Origin: Spinellus fusiger | Taxonomy: Eukaryota; Mucoromycota; Mucoromycetes; Mucorales; Phycomycetaceae | Assembly: GCA_025094145.1 (NCBI GenBank) | Contig: JALLLS010000016.1 | Coordinates: forward strand, 124,001 to 188,000 | DNA length: 64,000 bases | Reading direction: 5' to 3' | Part shown: piece after piece, positions 1-12,547 of the stretch | How positions within the stretch are numbered: position 1 is the first letter of the stretch | How the letters are laid out: each line of letters starts with the position of its first letter | The notes under the pieces: generated by a model | What the model was told of the DNA's origin: nothing | Seen by the model: the letters and a program-made list of their open reading frames with translations, nothing else | Database searches by the model: none | Position numbers and translations under genes: made by a program

Positions 1-2255
1 CCACTAGGCAACAAAACCAGCTGTAACTTAATAACCACAACTTAACCACTTGGCAAGAATATTGCACACTCAACCCTCTCATTCTGTCTACTACAAATAT
101 TACACTCTTACTATAAACATTAAAATTTTACTTTAACTCTTCCTCTTCTCCCTACTCTCTTTTTCTCTTTCTTTTTCTCCCTCCTTCACTTTTGTCACAT
201 TCACACTTACAATTGCCTACTCACTACCCCTCGCATGCATCTCCGGAATATCCGTTTTTAAGCGGATTTCTAAAGATGAAGTCTGATATGTATACTAATT
301 ATGGTATCCTGTACTATTAACTGTCTTTTAAAAAAACAACTTATTGTATCTTTGGACTCATTGTTTCACTTGACAGTGCTTGGAAAAAGAAAAAGGGACA
401 CTCGCTTCTCTTTAGCAGCTCCACCAATAAGAATAACAGAAATAACCATGGACCATGGCAATAGCATCATCGTTCCATGCATTCCATAGTGATTGGAAAA
501 TAGATTTAACAATAGCCATTTTATCATTGATTGTAACTCATTCACTTTACCTCCTTTTTATTATCTGACCTCTATTCTCCACACTTGGTTTCTATATCCA
601 GTATAGTCGTTCGCTTGTTGTCCAGCTGAGAGTATGTAGAAAGAGAGACCTATTAGAATCACACTGTGGGTGCCTTATTAAGATAGCCTTTCTTGTCTTG
701 GAAAAAAAATAAAAATAAAAAACACTGTTGGACTGTCTCCTATGAATTGAACTGGGTGGGAATTTGAGAAAAAGAAAGAAAAAAAATAAGTTAGTGCTCT
801 GTAGAAGCGATCAATTCACATTGTCGGACCGATGGGACTATTTTTATTTATTTATCTGTACTATGTTACTCCATCACCTAATAAAACAGGAAAGAAGAGA
901 TGGACGCGGCGTTTGTCCTACGCTTGTGGCTAAAGGAGATAAAACAGAAATATAAAAAAGGGCCTTTCTGTGCATAGGGTGCTGAAATGATACAAAGAAA
1001 TACAAGTGGGGATAGATATAAAAAGAAGAATAAGATCACTACTGAGATCAATAAAGACAAAAAGAGCAGTCATTCTATGGAGATGAAAGTTAAAAAAAAA
1101 GAAAAAGAGAGAGAACAGCAAACCGATCTTTCCCGTCAAGATTCTCCAGAAATAAGACATCAATACAAATCCCATCTCTAAAAATATCAGTTGATTTTCA
1201 TCACATGAATTGCTCCTTATTTTGGTTTGCGTGGGTAAAGAGATGGACTGTAGTGATAGCCTGTAGCCAACGTGTTATGTGCTATAAGTCAATGTGCTGG
1301 CAGCAGTGGTGACAGGGCCTATACCTTGATTGTATACAAATAGATTTACAAATAGATGAGTCAGTTTGTAGACATGTTCATGCATAAGACAATGGCCATG
1401 CAGATGTGTGGCAATGGACCTCTATTTCTACGTGTCGATGGATCTCTATTTCTATCTCTCTTTATGTCATCACGCAATTACGCAGATAGATAGGTAGGTA
1501 CATGTGTCTGTGTTTGTACTTGAGCCTATGCTTGTGCCTGTGCTTATGCGTGAATGTAGGCAAGCGGGTGTGACCTCTTGTATACCCTGACTCTTTGGCC
1601 ACATCTCTTCAACCATAACAACCTTATTTGACATGTTGAGGGATTGATAGAGTTGGATAGTGGCTTTAGTAATCAATTTCTGTGCAGACATGTCATTCAA
1701 CAATGCAGGGAGGGATAATAAATGTTAATAATAACTGATAACTGATAACTAATTATTATAACCATGATAAACTTATTTTTTGTATGAAATACAAATATTT
1801 TTCTTTTCTTTTCTTTCTTTGAAACAGAACATATTGAATTGACTTGTTCCATAATAGAAATATCAAACAAGGTCAAACAATACTATTTATTTTGTGTATT
1901 TCATTTTCTTTATTTTACTTTTTTGAAGTCAATTCACTCTTGAAACACCTCTTTTTGTCACACTGTGTGGTTTTAGTGTGGTGTTTGTCATGGTTGGGAT
2001 GTGTTCATAGAGACTTTTGGAAAAGACCTCTTTTTTAGCTACAGACAAATCGTAAATGATAGATAAGTATAAATAAATATTGATACATGGAGATTGATTT
2101 CAATCTCAATATTGATTTTGATTTTGATAGACATAAATTAATGAATCGATGGATAGATGGATAGATAAACAAGCAGAAATTTAGAATGAAGAAAAAGCAT
2201 ATCTTCGTTTTCTTCAAATCTTAAATGGCTAACGAATCACCATCAATGTAAATGA
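1..2255. other. Gene-poor A+T-rich stretch
   Basis: No recognisable gene. Short open frames occur (for example 301-489 on + and 1470-1703 on -), but none shows a domain, a convincing start or splice continuity. The stretch holds poly-pyrimidine runs near 130-180 and a gata/tagata-rich patch near 2050-2170. It lies downstream of the homeodomain gene and may hold its 3' UTR at the right edge. Confidence 0.5.
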
Positions 2256-3090
2256 TTAAAATGTACCTTGAAATTCATGCTTTTTACTACACTTGTAGGA
2301 ACGTTTGTTTAATCTGACTGCCCGTCTGCGCCTCACAGTTTCCTTTGCTTTCTCTTCTTTACTCTCTCGATGAGCAATGATGTGAGGCAGGAGACGTCGA
2401 CGTGCATTAATAAACCAGTTGCTTATCTGACTGAGTGTCAGATGAGTTAGATCTCTGAGCACTCCTTTTTCATCTTCACTTGGATATGGATTGTCATAGT
2501 GATTAAAAAGCCATTGTTTGAGAATAGCAGTAACTGGTTTGGGAAGATTTCCGCGTCGTCTGCGTAAAGCGTCTATTGGCACAGGAGGATCCACGGATGT
2601 GTTACATGGAATTGACATGGAATTGACATATTGATCATGAACACAAACTAGGTAAGGATAGTGAAGATTCTCACTGTTGGTATAATGGCACCCCTGGCTG
2701 CATTGAGATAATGGCTGCAGAGAATGGTCTTGTTGGAATAGATGGGAGGGTGGTGATAATGGCTGTTGGAAAGGAGTGTCTATTCCAGTAGAGGTGGTGG
2801 AAGTGGAAGAGGAGGCGATAGAGGGAATATTGACAGTGGGTGAGTGGCTGTGGAATATGTCCATCCAAATTTTGCCATTCCATCTTAACATCTCATCTAC
2901 TTTTTTCTTTTTACTTTGCAAAAGTAGACGGCATGGAGCTGTGTTAGGATATGAAGTATTGAAAGGAGACAAAACATAAGAGGGATCCTGAAAGACGATT
3001 ATGGGACTAAAAACACGCAGCTTTGTGTATGTTAGGCAGTGCTAAACAAGCAACTTGATAGATAAAAGGTATTACCTTTGGTTTCTCCAT
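2256..3090 (-). CDS. TALE-class homeodomain transcription factor
   Basis: Predicted nuclear DNA-binding regulator. Two exons. The first codes only MEKPK from the ATG at 3090. A canonical gt...ag intron follows (about 3075 to 2996), and the second exon runs to a TAA at 2256. The C-terminal half has a homeodomain beginning around [11 protein letters not shown] and containing the three-residue loop extension typical of TALE proteins (NPYPSEDEK). Its recognition helix reads [14 protein letters not shown], with the WFxNxR core. The N-terminal half is Ser/Thr/Pro-rich and looks disordered. The end is slightly uncertain: a gtacat just before the stop could be a splice donor to a further exon. Family assignment is firm. 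The target genes, and orthology to a named fungal regulator, cannot be told from sequence alone. Confidence 0.85.
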
Positions 3091-6000
3091 GACACTGTTA
3101 TTAAGACTTATATGCGAATAGAAATGCTGTACTAAGAAATTGAATGAAGAGAAGGGAAAGAAAGATCCCAACGACTGGGTCTTTTTATAGCATACATAAT
3201 AAAGCAAATACTGTAGGTAGAGTTTTTATTACATTTTTAAATAATAGAAACAATAATAGTAACAGTAGTAAAAGAAATAGTAAAAGTCAGTAACAACAGT
3301 AACAACAGTAACAACAGTAGGAATAATAATAATAGTAACAGTAACAGTAACAGTAACAATAATAATGAATTGCACATCATGTTAATTACTTTGCTTTATT
3401 GTCAACTGTTGTTTAGAATTCATTTAATCAGTGGAGTGTAGTAAATACACAAAAACATTTAATAGTTTAACTTGAAACACTTTTATTTAAATTTCTATTG
3501 TTTAATGTGTCATTTATGGTTGCTCTTCATGTTAAATTTTAACATAATAGAAGAAAATACACATAGAGACATAAGCAGATGTGTATCAAATCAAAATATG
3601 AAACTCTATTAAAATAGACTCTAGATATACAATAAGTCAACATGTCTACTTGTCTATAACAACTTTCACTTAAGACTATCACGCATTTACCTATATAATT
3701 ATCAATAACCTTGTGTAGATTTCTATTTCAAGGGACATATCCAGCCTTCAAAGTGCATATATTGTAATTAAGACTGAATATATATATATAAAGACATAGA
3801 ATAGTGAAAGTTCAACAATGGTATTCCTTTTACTAATTGTCAAAAAATTGACTGTTAAAATCAAAACATACATGCCCCTCCCCCACATACATAAGCCCTT
3901 ATAGACTACATAGTATTATAATGCAATGTACTCTAATGATGTTTTATGTAAATTTGCCATTTCTTTCTTTCTCTCTTTCTCTCTTTCCTATTATTTATCC
4001 TTACTCTCTATGTATTGGAGAGGGTTTGACCTGATACCTTTTGTTTTGTACAAGTCAGAAATGCGAAACAAAATAAAAACAAAAGGGGCCAGGGTTTATA
4101 TTAGAGTGACAAATAACCTGTCAGAGTTTTGAATTTTATGACGCCTATCCATCATATAAACAATCGAGGAAAAACTCGTAAAAAGTGAACTGTCTCAGAT
4201 AAATGTTAAAGCAGCCTATTCAAACATCTGTCTTTTGTAGATCAATGGCCGCCTCTTATTGCTTAACTCTGCACAAAGCATTTGCAGTAAGACACAAGTT
4301 CTAGGCTGAGTTTTATCACTCAGACTTTTAACGAAAAATAATAATAATGGCTGCATGAATATAGCAAGCAAGAACCTACAACTGTAGTCAAAATTATTTC
4401 ATAAAAAACATGTGATTGACTCTTCATACTAAAATAACAATAGAAAGAAGCGGACTGAATAACAGAACAGGTATAGAGAAGCGATAATAGTAAATAACAT
4501 CCGTTTCATGTCGCATCAATTCTTAGTGGCTATTCACTGTTGTCTTATTGTCACTTACAAAGAACTTTTTTTTAAAAAAAAAATTAATCCTGTGAAGTTC
4601 ATTGGATACAATTCAAAAGAACAAGGCCGAAAAGGAAAGGGAAGAATAGCTCAATTGTGTCTCAAATGTTAGTTCTATTCATCATGAAAGCCTTTATCTA
4701 CGCATCAATTATAATAGTAAAATAAGTTAGGTTATTTTTATTTTATCTTTGATATCTCAAACAAGAAAGAATCATTTGCTATCTTTCACTTAAATCTAAA
4801 TTCATTTAGATCGGATGAACATAGGTCTCCCTAACTAATCTCTATTATATGCAAATAGTAAAGAATGGCAACGAAATAGTTTAGAACAATTATTAAGATA
4901 CTTACTATTATAGATAGATATTAGTGGATGTAGTTTTTTTCTTTCTTTCTCTTTCCACTGTACATTTACATACATGTATATGTGAATGTACATTTCTAAG
5001 GTCATTCTGTTATATCTTAATGTTGTGTATTTTTTATATCAATACGAATCTTTAGTTTGTAAAAGAATATTGAGTTTGATCCATCTCATAAATACCTAAC
5101 ACTACATTGTTAGCCATAGTGTTATTGCTATATTTCATAGAATAAAATACTTGGTACTTGGTATACAATAAAGTCCTTGCCTGTACAAATAGTGATACAG
5201 GTCAGGCTATGAATACATTGAGTTTATAAGAAAGTTTATTATAAGATTAACTTTAAAATAGATAGTAAATGTCATATTTTGATGATCAAGTAGGTGCAAC
5301 ATATGCACTTGAACAAGAACAAAATATTAATGCAGTCATTAAAAAACGTGTATGTGCGTGTACATGCATGCATAGTGCACAGTTATAGCAGAGTCTTTAG
5401 AGAAAAACCTATATATTTTAGACAATAAAATACAATAGATGATAGGCATCGTATGTCTTTTAATTCAAAAAACTTGAACAATAAAAAGATTAATATTCAC
5501 ATGTTCTCTGTAAATTCTATTTTTCTGTTGTTGCTATTGCATCAAGAGAGAGAAGGAGAAGGTAAAGTAACAATTAAATTAAAATAATTTAATTTTTATA
5601 TGGAGAAACTACACACCTAAGGAATTTTAGGATATAATTGTTTACCATGTTACTGTACAGTAGGCTAGCCTATTTACTTTTCATTTTTTACCATTTATAT
5701 AATGATAGTATTGTACCTAATCCAATATAAATGAAGGATAAGTAGCTACGTACACCTATCTATTCATACATATCTTTCTAAAATAGAGAATTCTTACTGC
5801 TATCAAATATATTTAAATTCTAATTCCAGTGAAGGAGACACAGGCATTTATGGAATAAGTAATCTAACTTGCTATGAAATAAGGATTCACAAGACAACAT
5901 ATATTATACAAAAAGAAACTATACAGCGAAACGATACTGTCACTTATACAACATTTTATTGTCCATGGATATAGGTAGACATTAAGAAAAAACAAGATAA

Positions 6001-6270
6001 TGTTCCAATTCTAAACTGTGGATACCTTGTGTTCATCATTCGTGTTTATATTGCTCCTGCTCTATTCTTTGGTTAAAGACTTCAAAAATTCATTAATCAA
6101 CAAAAAGAACAAGTAGTATGTAGCAAAAAATAAACGTGTGTAAACATAATGTATATTATCTGATGCGACCCTTCTTACTTTCATATTTCCTTTGGGTCTT
6201 GTATTAATGAAAGCTATATTATTTGATACATTACCTATTATTCTTGTGAAAAATAAAATAAAATAAAACC
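3091..6270. other. Gene-poor A+T-rich stretch
   Basis: No gene recognised on either strand. It contains an imperfect (agtaac)n/(aat)n microsatellite at about 3240-3365, a short (ta)n run at 3780, and many homopolymer runs. Open frames here are short and compositionally biased. Confidence 0.5.
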
Positions 6271-6528
6271 TTATTTAAACATTGCTATAGAAAGAAATCC
6301 TTGACTGACAGTAATCATCATAAGGTTTTTATTATTATTATTATCTCCCGGGTGTTCTTCCTGTTCAGACCCTTTATTTATTTTCTCGGGGAATTGGATC
6401 ATCTGAAACTTTACCAGTTTTTTTTCTGGTAGAGCTTCAGGAATAAAGAGAGTGAAATAATCTATACTGGACAACACAGAAACCTCGATGGTATTGCTGT
6501 ATTCATTCGATAAGATGATAGGATCCAT
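6271..6528 (-). CDS. Hypothetical 85-residue protein, doubtful
   Basis: The open frame starts at an ATG (MDPIILSN) and ends in TAA. Composition resembles a real protein in its first 55 residues (mixed hydrophobic, Glu and Lys). The later part reads through a taat-type microsatellite giving an Asn run, which argues that a real exon might end earlier. No family is recognised. It stands alone in several kilobases without genes and could be a gene fragment, a short single-exon gene or chance. Confidence 0.25.
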   Translation of the reverse strand: MDPIILSNEYSNTIEVSVLSSIDYFTLFIPEALPEKKLVKFQMIQFPEKINKGSEQEEHPGDNNNNKNLMMITVSQGFLSIAMFK

Positions 6529-8474
6529 CTTATCATAGGCAATAACAATATCAATGAATTGGATAATTAATGTTGCAATAAAAATGTTTGGATTTTAAAA
6601 TGAGAAATTATTGGAAGTTTGAAATTCTGATGTCTCATTAGTAAAATGCTTAATAAAAAAAAACCAAATGACAAAACCATCCATGCATGGGAAATAATCC
6701 TCTTAAGGCATGGACGCTTTTACTTTAAACAGGACAAGCACCAAGTACTAAGAAAGACTATTCAGTGTCTCGTCTCTGTCTGTATTTTCTATCTTAGCAT
6801 TCCATTTTAAATGAAACCCTTTGTCTGAAAGATAGTTTTTTTTATAGTATGACATGGAACAGTTTGATATTTCAACCTATTTTTATAAAAACAGGTGCTA
6901 TTACCAAAAAAGAAAGAAAGAAAGATAAATAAGCACTGAAAAGCTAAACAAAGTTCAGACTTGTGTTCTGATAAGACTTTCCAAAATAAAATAGAGGTGG
7001 TTGATGTACAACTGAAACCATCTCTATTCTTATTCTGTTTGTTTTGTTTTTATATTTTGTATATTTTCCTATTTCTAGAGCTACGGAGTAAATTAAATAA
7101 GGTAAAAATAACTTTTCCAATGAAACAAATAGTATCAAGATTATAGTTCCATATCTATTTCTTGTATGTTCTCTGCTGGTGAAATATTTCCATATATCAA
7201 CTGCTGATATCATTCATAGTTTAGATAAGAGAAACTAGTACCAAGCAGGCAAAGTAGTAGCCTGAACAAGTCAAGTCTTTCGTACAACACAGAGTCATCT
7301 TTCATCACAAAGAAATAAAGTTTCAAACAGCCACTTTGTTTACGCCTGTAGTGCTCTTTTGTCTATACATTTCTTATTATTATAGATTGTGCAATGTGTA
7401 AATGATTATTTAGTTTTAATGTTTGTCAATCAATACACCTTTTTACATTAAGGTCTAGCAATGGATTTATACATATGAAATGTTTAGAGTTAGAAGTATC
7501 TTTAAAAGATCGTATGTATGATTGTGATTCTCTACTAAGACTCTTAAGAATGTATTTCCTCTCCTTTTTTTATTCTTTTTTATTCTTTTTTTATTCTTAT
7601 TATTCTCTTCAGCTCTAGCAGATACCTATTATTTTATAAAAACCTAACTCTAACTCTAATCATATATTTGTTCATTTTGAATGGTATTCTTGAGCTTACA
7701 TTGTACCAAAGAGTTTCATCTTTGTCACTATGAGAAGAAGAAAAACAAAGCGGAACGTTGAATTTCCCCGCTTAAGTATCTTTTAATAAAATACGAATAC
7801 ATGACGTGCCAAAAAACACTTCCGATAAGGCCATTATTGTCTTTTGAAAAAAAGAAAATGAAGACCATTATAATTCTTTTCAAAGAATCTTTGAATGCAT
7901 TATAAAATGATAAAATAAAAAAAAGGGCTACTGTTTGACTCTTGGTGAGAAGATTCTCAGTTTTTTTTTTCTTTTTTTTCTTTTACCAAGAATCAAACAA
8001 GTATTTTATGTACCTAATTTACTAGTGTACGATTTTTTTCTATTAACATCTATACATGTCCTTTATGAAGAATGAATTTTCATCGTAGTAACAGTAACAA
8101 TAGCAGTAACAATAGCAGCAATAGTTCTATTTGCTTATTAATAAAGGGATAAAGTATTAAGTAAAACTACATTAAAAAAACAGTCCTATAGAAAGGAATG
8201 CAAAACAGTTTGGCATCTTTATGGCCCGCAGTTTCTGTGATAAAACAATGTTTTCTTTACAATATAAGATAAGTACATGAATAGAAACATGAAAAGAAGT
8301 TGAGTGGATAGAAGCCACTCTAATCATCTTGAAATATTGAAAAGTGGATAGGTTGATGATTCTTACTTTCTCATTATTAACTCATTCAATCTCCGAAAGT
8401 TGCTTTCGTCACGCGATGAATTTGGGCAGTGTTTACTTTTCTGTCTGTCTTGTTTGTGATTAATACTTCACATA
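6529..8474. other. Gene-poor stretch upstream of the BuGZ-like gene
   Basis: No gene recognised. It holds a run of (t)n-attc repeats near 7562-7610, poly-T/poly-A patches near 7960-7990, and an (agtaacaat)-like microsatellite near 8085-8120. The right edge must contain the promoter and leader of the + strand gene at 8475. Confidence 0.5.
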
Positions 8475-9797
8475 ATGGGAAAAAAGAAAAAGTCAAAGTC
8501 TATGCGCCCCTGGTGCTGGTACTGCGAGAAGGATTTTGAAGACGATAAAGTTCTTGTTACTCATCAAAGAGTAAGTAAAGTGTAGAGTGTTTATCATTGA
8601 CTTGTGATATAGGCAAAGCATTTCAAATGTGAAGTGTGCAATAAGAAATTGAGTAAGTACATCCGTCATGTGAGAATTGTCATTATTCATTATTGTTTTT
8701 TTAAAAAAAGCTACTGCTGGTGGAATGGCTGTTCATGCCCAACAAGTTCATAAAGTGGATATCTCACAGTAAGTAAAGAGATCTCTTACTGACTTGTTCA
8801 CTAGTGTTGTGTATATGTGATGAAATAGAGTGCCCAATGCACTACCAGGCAGAGAAACACTAGAAATTGAGATCTTTGGTATGGAGGGTATTCCTCACGA
8901 AGACCAAGTAGCCTACGAAGCCAAAATGTCCGGTAATCAGCCACCAAAGCGAGCACGCACCGTTGGACCTGGTCAGTACGATGAACTTACACCAGAGCAA
9001 ATTCAACAACAAATTGCTCTTCACAAGGCAGGACCCTCTGCTACTGTTTCTGTTTCTGCAGCACCACAGCACTACTCTGCACCTCCATACTACGCTCCTC
9101 AGGCTTATGTAACTGCTGCAAGTGCAGCTGTAGGGCAAGGTATACCTGCAGCGTATCCTGGGCAATACAGTCAGTTTTATCAACCAAGACCACCTTTTCC
9201 TTCATTTCCTCCTCAACAGTTTCCTTTCCGTCCTCCGGGGTAAGTAGTCTCCAATGCATGTTTGTCTGATAATCTACATGTACATCCATGACTGTGTCTC
9301 TATGTCTGTTTTTCTCTTGTTTGTTTGTTTGTTCTTTTGTACGGGGATGAGTAGTGCACCAACCTTCACAGGTCCATGGCCTCCTAATCATCCTCCTAAT
9401 TTCCCACCCTCGGTGCCCTTTGTTCCATCAGCAGCACCCACAGCACCACCACCCACAGCAACAGTAGCAGCCTCAACAATAGCACCAGCCCCAGCAGTAC
9501 CTGCTTTGGTCACTCTTCCTCTTCCAGTCCCAGCAACACCTTCTACACAGCCGGTGATTTACCAGCCAGAAGCACCTATTACAGTGGCATCGTATGGTAA
9601 TCTTCCTCCAGATGCGATTCCCGCTATAGTAGACAATGGAAAGAAAAAGGCATCAAAGTCTGTGCTTATTTACAACCACCCTACCTTGTCTCCGGTAAGT
9701 CGTGACTGCCATTACCTGTCTTCCCAGTGCTAACATACTTTGTGGAGTGCAGGATGAATTAAGGGCTCAGCTAGAAAAATATACAATCAAGGTCTGA
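8475..9797 (+). CDS. BuGZ/ZNF207-like C2H2 zinc-finger protein
   Basis: Orthologue-like to BuGZ (ZNF207), which in animals binds Bub3 and microtubules at spindles and forms condensates. The start ATG at 8475 gives MGKKKKSKSMRPWCWYCEKD. The first zinc finger (CWYC ... TH) spans exon 1 and the second (FKCEVCNKKL ... MAVHAQQVH) spans exons 2-3. Exon ends are near 8570, 8652 and 8768; exon 4 begins at 8829 with the family block VPNALPGRETLEIEIFGMEG. The middle is Pro/Ala/Gln/Tyr-rich and likely disordered, split by an intron near 9240-9350. The last exon starts near 9753 and ends DELRAQLEKYTIKV at 9797, matching the animal C-terminal block (EERRAQLPKY). I assign the family with confidence. Function in this fungus is inferred. 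Confidence 0.88.
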
Positions 9798-11473
9798 AAA
9801 AGGGAATGGCAAAAGAGGACGTTTTTTATTGCGGTATGTAGTAGGCAGTAGCAAAAAAAAAGAACCAACCGGTAAGGTGCACTGCAATAAAGATAAGCAT
9901 CACTTGTTTTTTTCCCTCAGAAACACACATCTGTAAGGCCTAGATTGGGTGTACAAGTCGCATTAAGGTGACACTGATGCGTCTATACAGCAAAAGAGAG
10001 GGAAGTTGTATTGCTGCTACTGTGAATGAAGCTCGTGGTCCTCTTCTTTCTCTTCTTGCTTTGAACCCCGATACGACCGCCCAAAGAGTAGTGTCAATAA
10101 AGTCAGTGATTTGTCTTATAAAAAGACCGCTGAAGGATCAGTCCCACCTCCTATAGGTTGCGCAGTGAGTTTACTGTGGCTAGGAAGCACACGGGCAAAG
10201 AAAAAAGAAAAAAAAACACACACAAACATACATACAACAGAGTCAAAAGTATATAAAAAAAAGAGAGAAAATAGGGTTCTGTTTTTTAATAGAAGAAAAA
10301 GCCTCAATTTTTGAATTTTAAAATTTTCGAATCTTGAATTTTCCCTGTACAGCAGAAATACCATGGACATTTTGTAGATCCAATTGTCTACAGCTTTCTT
10401 ATTGGTTTAAAAAAGACAAGAGAAAGGCGTTCCCTTGAAATATAGATATTACACAAACTTATTAGCTAAGTACTTATTATTGGGTAAGACCGGTTGGTTT
10501 TCTATACCAAAAGGCAGTTATAAATTTAGCTTTTATTATTATTCTTTATTACTATTCTTTATCATTCTTAGTCTTAATATTGTTATTGGATATAAGCAAT
10601 AACTATAATTTTCATACTCTACACGTCGGACAATCCTTTTATTTATTTTGCTATAATAAAACAGAGGTAGTGTGTACTGTATTCGTTTACTATCAATCTA
10701 GAATCATAAATACAGAGGGATGGAGTCACCGAGACCTATAGAAATACGTATTGTGTAGAGCAGATAGTATTGTTGATAAAAACAAAACAAAATATCAGGC
10801 ATTGGAAGTCAATGTAAATCAGGTAAATTATAGAGGCCGGTAAGAAAATAGCTATATTTGTAGACAGAAAGACAGACAAGTCTATCTATCCTTTTAATAG
10901 TGTATTGATTGTACCAAGTACAAGACTATTAATAATGCACATGTATATCTATCTATTTAAAAAAAACTATTAAATATAAATTATAGTATTTCTATATCAA
11001 TTGCATTAAATCATATTGCTCAGGGAAAGCAAACATAATCTGTCATTATTATTTCCTACTCTCACCTCACTTTAGCAGAACCATGGAGCTTATCAATGGA
11101 GTAAATGTGACCAATCATGGCTAGTGCCTCGTTTATAAAAGCAATCAGTAGCGAGGCATATTTTATTCTCCGTATGTCGGGGTTATCTCTATTTAGAATT
11201 ACCTTTTTATCAAATGTCACAAAAATCACTTTTGTACAGAGACCAGGGGGAGGAGAGTAGAAGTAGGAGAAGTAGGAGAAGTAGGAGAAGAGGAGTAAGA
11301 GGAGTAAGAGCGCTTTGATGTTCCGATCCGATTATTTTATTTATAAAGTTTTTATTTTAGAACAGTTTTCTGCTACTTTGCTCTCATAAACTTCTTTGTT
11401 TTTGTTTTTGTTTTTGTTATTATTATTATTGTTGTTGTTGTCTTTATTTCACATACCTTGTCTTTAATTCATT
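9798..11473. other. Intergenic stretch
   Basis: No convincing gene. A 62-codon + strand frame at 9968-10156 has reasonable composition but no recognisable domain or splice partners. A purine-rich repeat (gtaggagaa units) lies at about 11240-11310, and a tttttg/tta microsatellite run lies just before the HAD gene start at 11400-11440. Confidence 0.45.
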
Positions 11474-12547
11474 ATGCCTACCATTATTAAACAACTACCT
11501 CGCAAAGTACTTGCCATTAACCTTGATCAAACATTAGCCCATACATTGGAGGCACTTGTTGACTGGCACAACCAAATCTACAAGACTCAATTCACTCTGA
11601 GGGATTTTAACACCTACGATTTTTCACAAGTCTGGGGAGGCACGCAGGAAGAAACCTATGAAAAAATTCGCAGATTCTACAATTCTCAGCAGTTTGAAAA
11701 TATTAAGCCCATTGAGGATTTTGGGCTTGAAGCACTAAAAATGTTAAAGAAGCGTCAATTTACACTCGTTATTATTACATCTCGCCAGCAGTTCATTGCC
11801 GGACAAACTAAGCTATTTGTTGATCGTCATTATCCTGGTAAGACATGCTGTGTAGCTATCTACAAATAGTGTTTATATAAATATACACTCTCACCGTGTA
11901 TAAACCTTATTTTCTAATGCATGTTTATTGATTTTATAGGTTTGTTTGAGAGTATTTACTTTTGTAACCTTGGTCTGTCTGCTTCGGAACGTCTCGAATA
12001 CATTTCAAAGTCAAAAGCAACCATCTGCAAAGAAGCCAATGTTGATATTCTTATTGACGATAGCCTTGAACATGCATTGGACTGTGCTAAACTTGGCATT
12101 GATGTCTTGTTATATGACCGAAGTGGCAAATATACCTGGAACCATATCGATTCTGCACCGACTGCTCTTTCAAACACCCATTCACCTCTGACGTCAATCG
12201 GCCGGAAACCCCATCCGCTTTTGTCCATTCATAAGTCACCTTTAAGAGGATTGCCCAGCAACGTGAAACGTATGACTGGTTGGAAAGACATCATGATTCA
12301 ACTATCACAACCCCGTAGTCCTTTATCAATGTGCTATTACCCAGAAGACTTTATTGTTGAAGGAGAGGAAGAAGAGGAGGAGGAGGAGGAGGAGGATTTC
12401 TACGATGGCTCTACTTGTGTTGATCAAGGCCATGGCTATGAGACCATAGAAATCGATGAATTTACAGAGGATGATATAGAAGACGTACTTGATAGCAAGA
12501 ATAGATACGCCGATGATGCATGGAATGATACCATTGTATGGGTGTAA
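11474..12547 (+). CDS. HAD-superfamily protein with altered nucleophile motif
   Basis: Haloacid-dehalogenase-fold protein resembling small fungal HAD/5'-nucleotidase-like proteins. Exon 1 runs from the ATG at 11474 to about 11837, and exon 2 from 11940 to the TAA at 12547. The joint reads DRHYPGLFESIYFCN. Motif I reads NLDQT where active HAD phosphatases have DxDxT. Motif II-like Thr/Ser is in VIITSRQQ, and the motif IV acidic pair is ILIDDS. A cap-like insert after motif I contains a VWGGTQEE block. The C-terminal third is low complexity with a Glu run (GEEEEEEEEEEE), probably disordered. The first Asp, the phosphoryl acceptor in this family, is Asn here (codon aac), so catalysis may be lost. 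Substrate unknown. Confidence 0.75.

Noticed and set aside
301..489. 62-codon + frame containing VLGKRKRDTRFSLA
   Set aside because: Looks vaguely like a nuclear protein stretch but lacks splice partners, a domain, or supporting composition on either side.
1470..1703. 77-codon minus frame (SAQKLITKATIQLYQSLNMS)
   Set aside because: Protein-like composition in the first half, but no recognisable family. The second half runs through low-complexity gtgt/gcct DNA. Possibly a fragment; not supportable as a gene.
8860..9391. Minus-strand frames of 107 and 116 codons
   Set aside because: Shadows of the BuGZ-like coding exons on the opposite strand.
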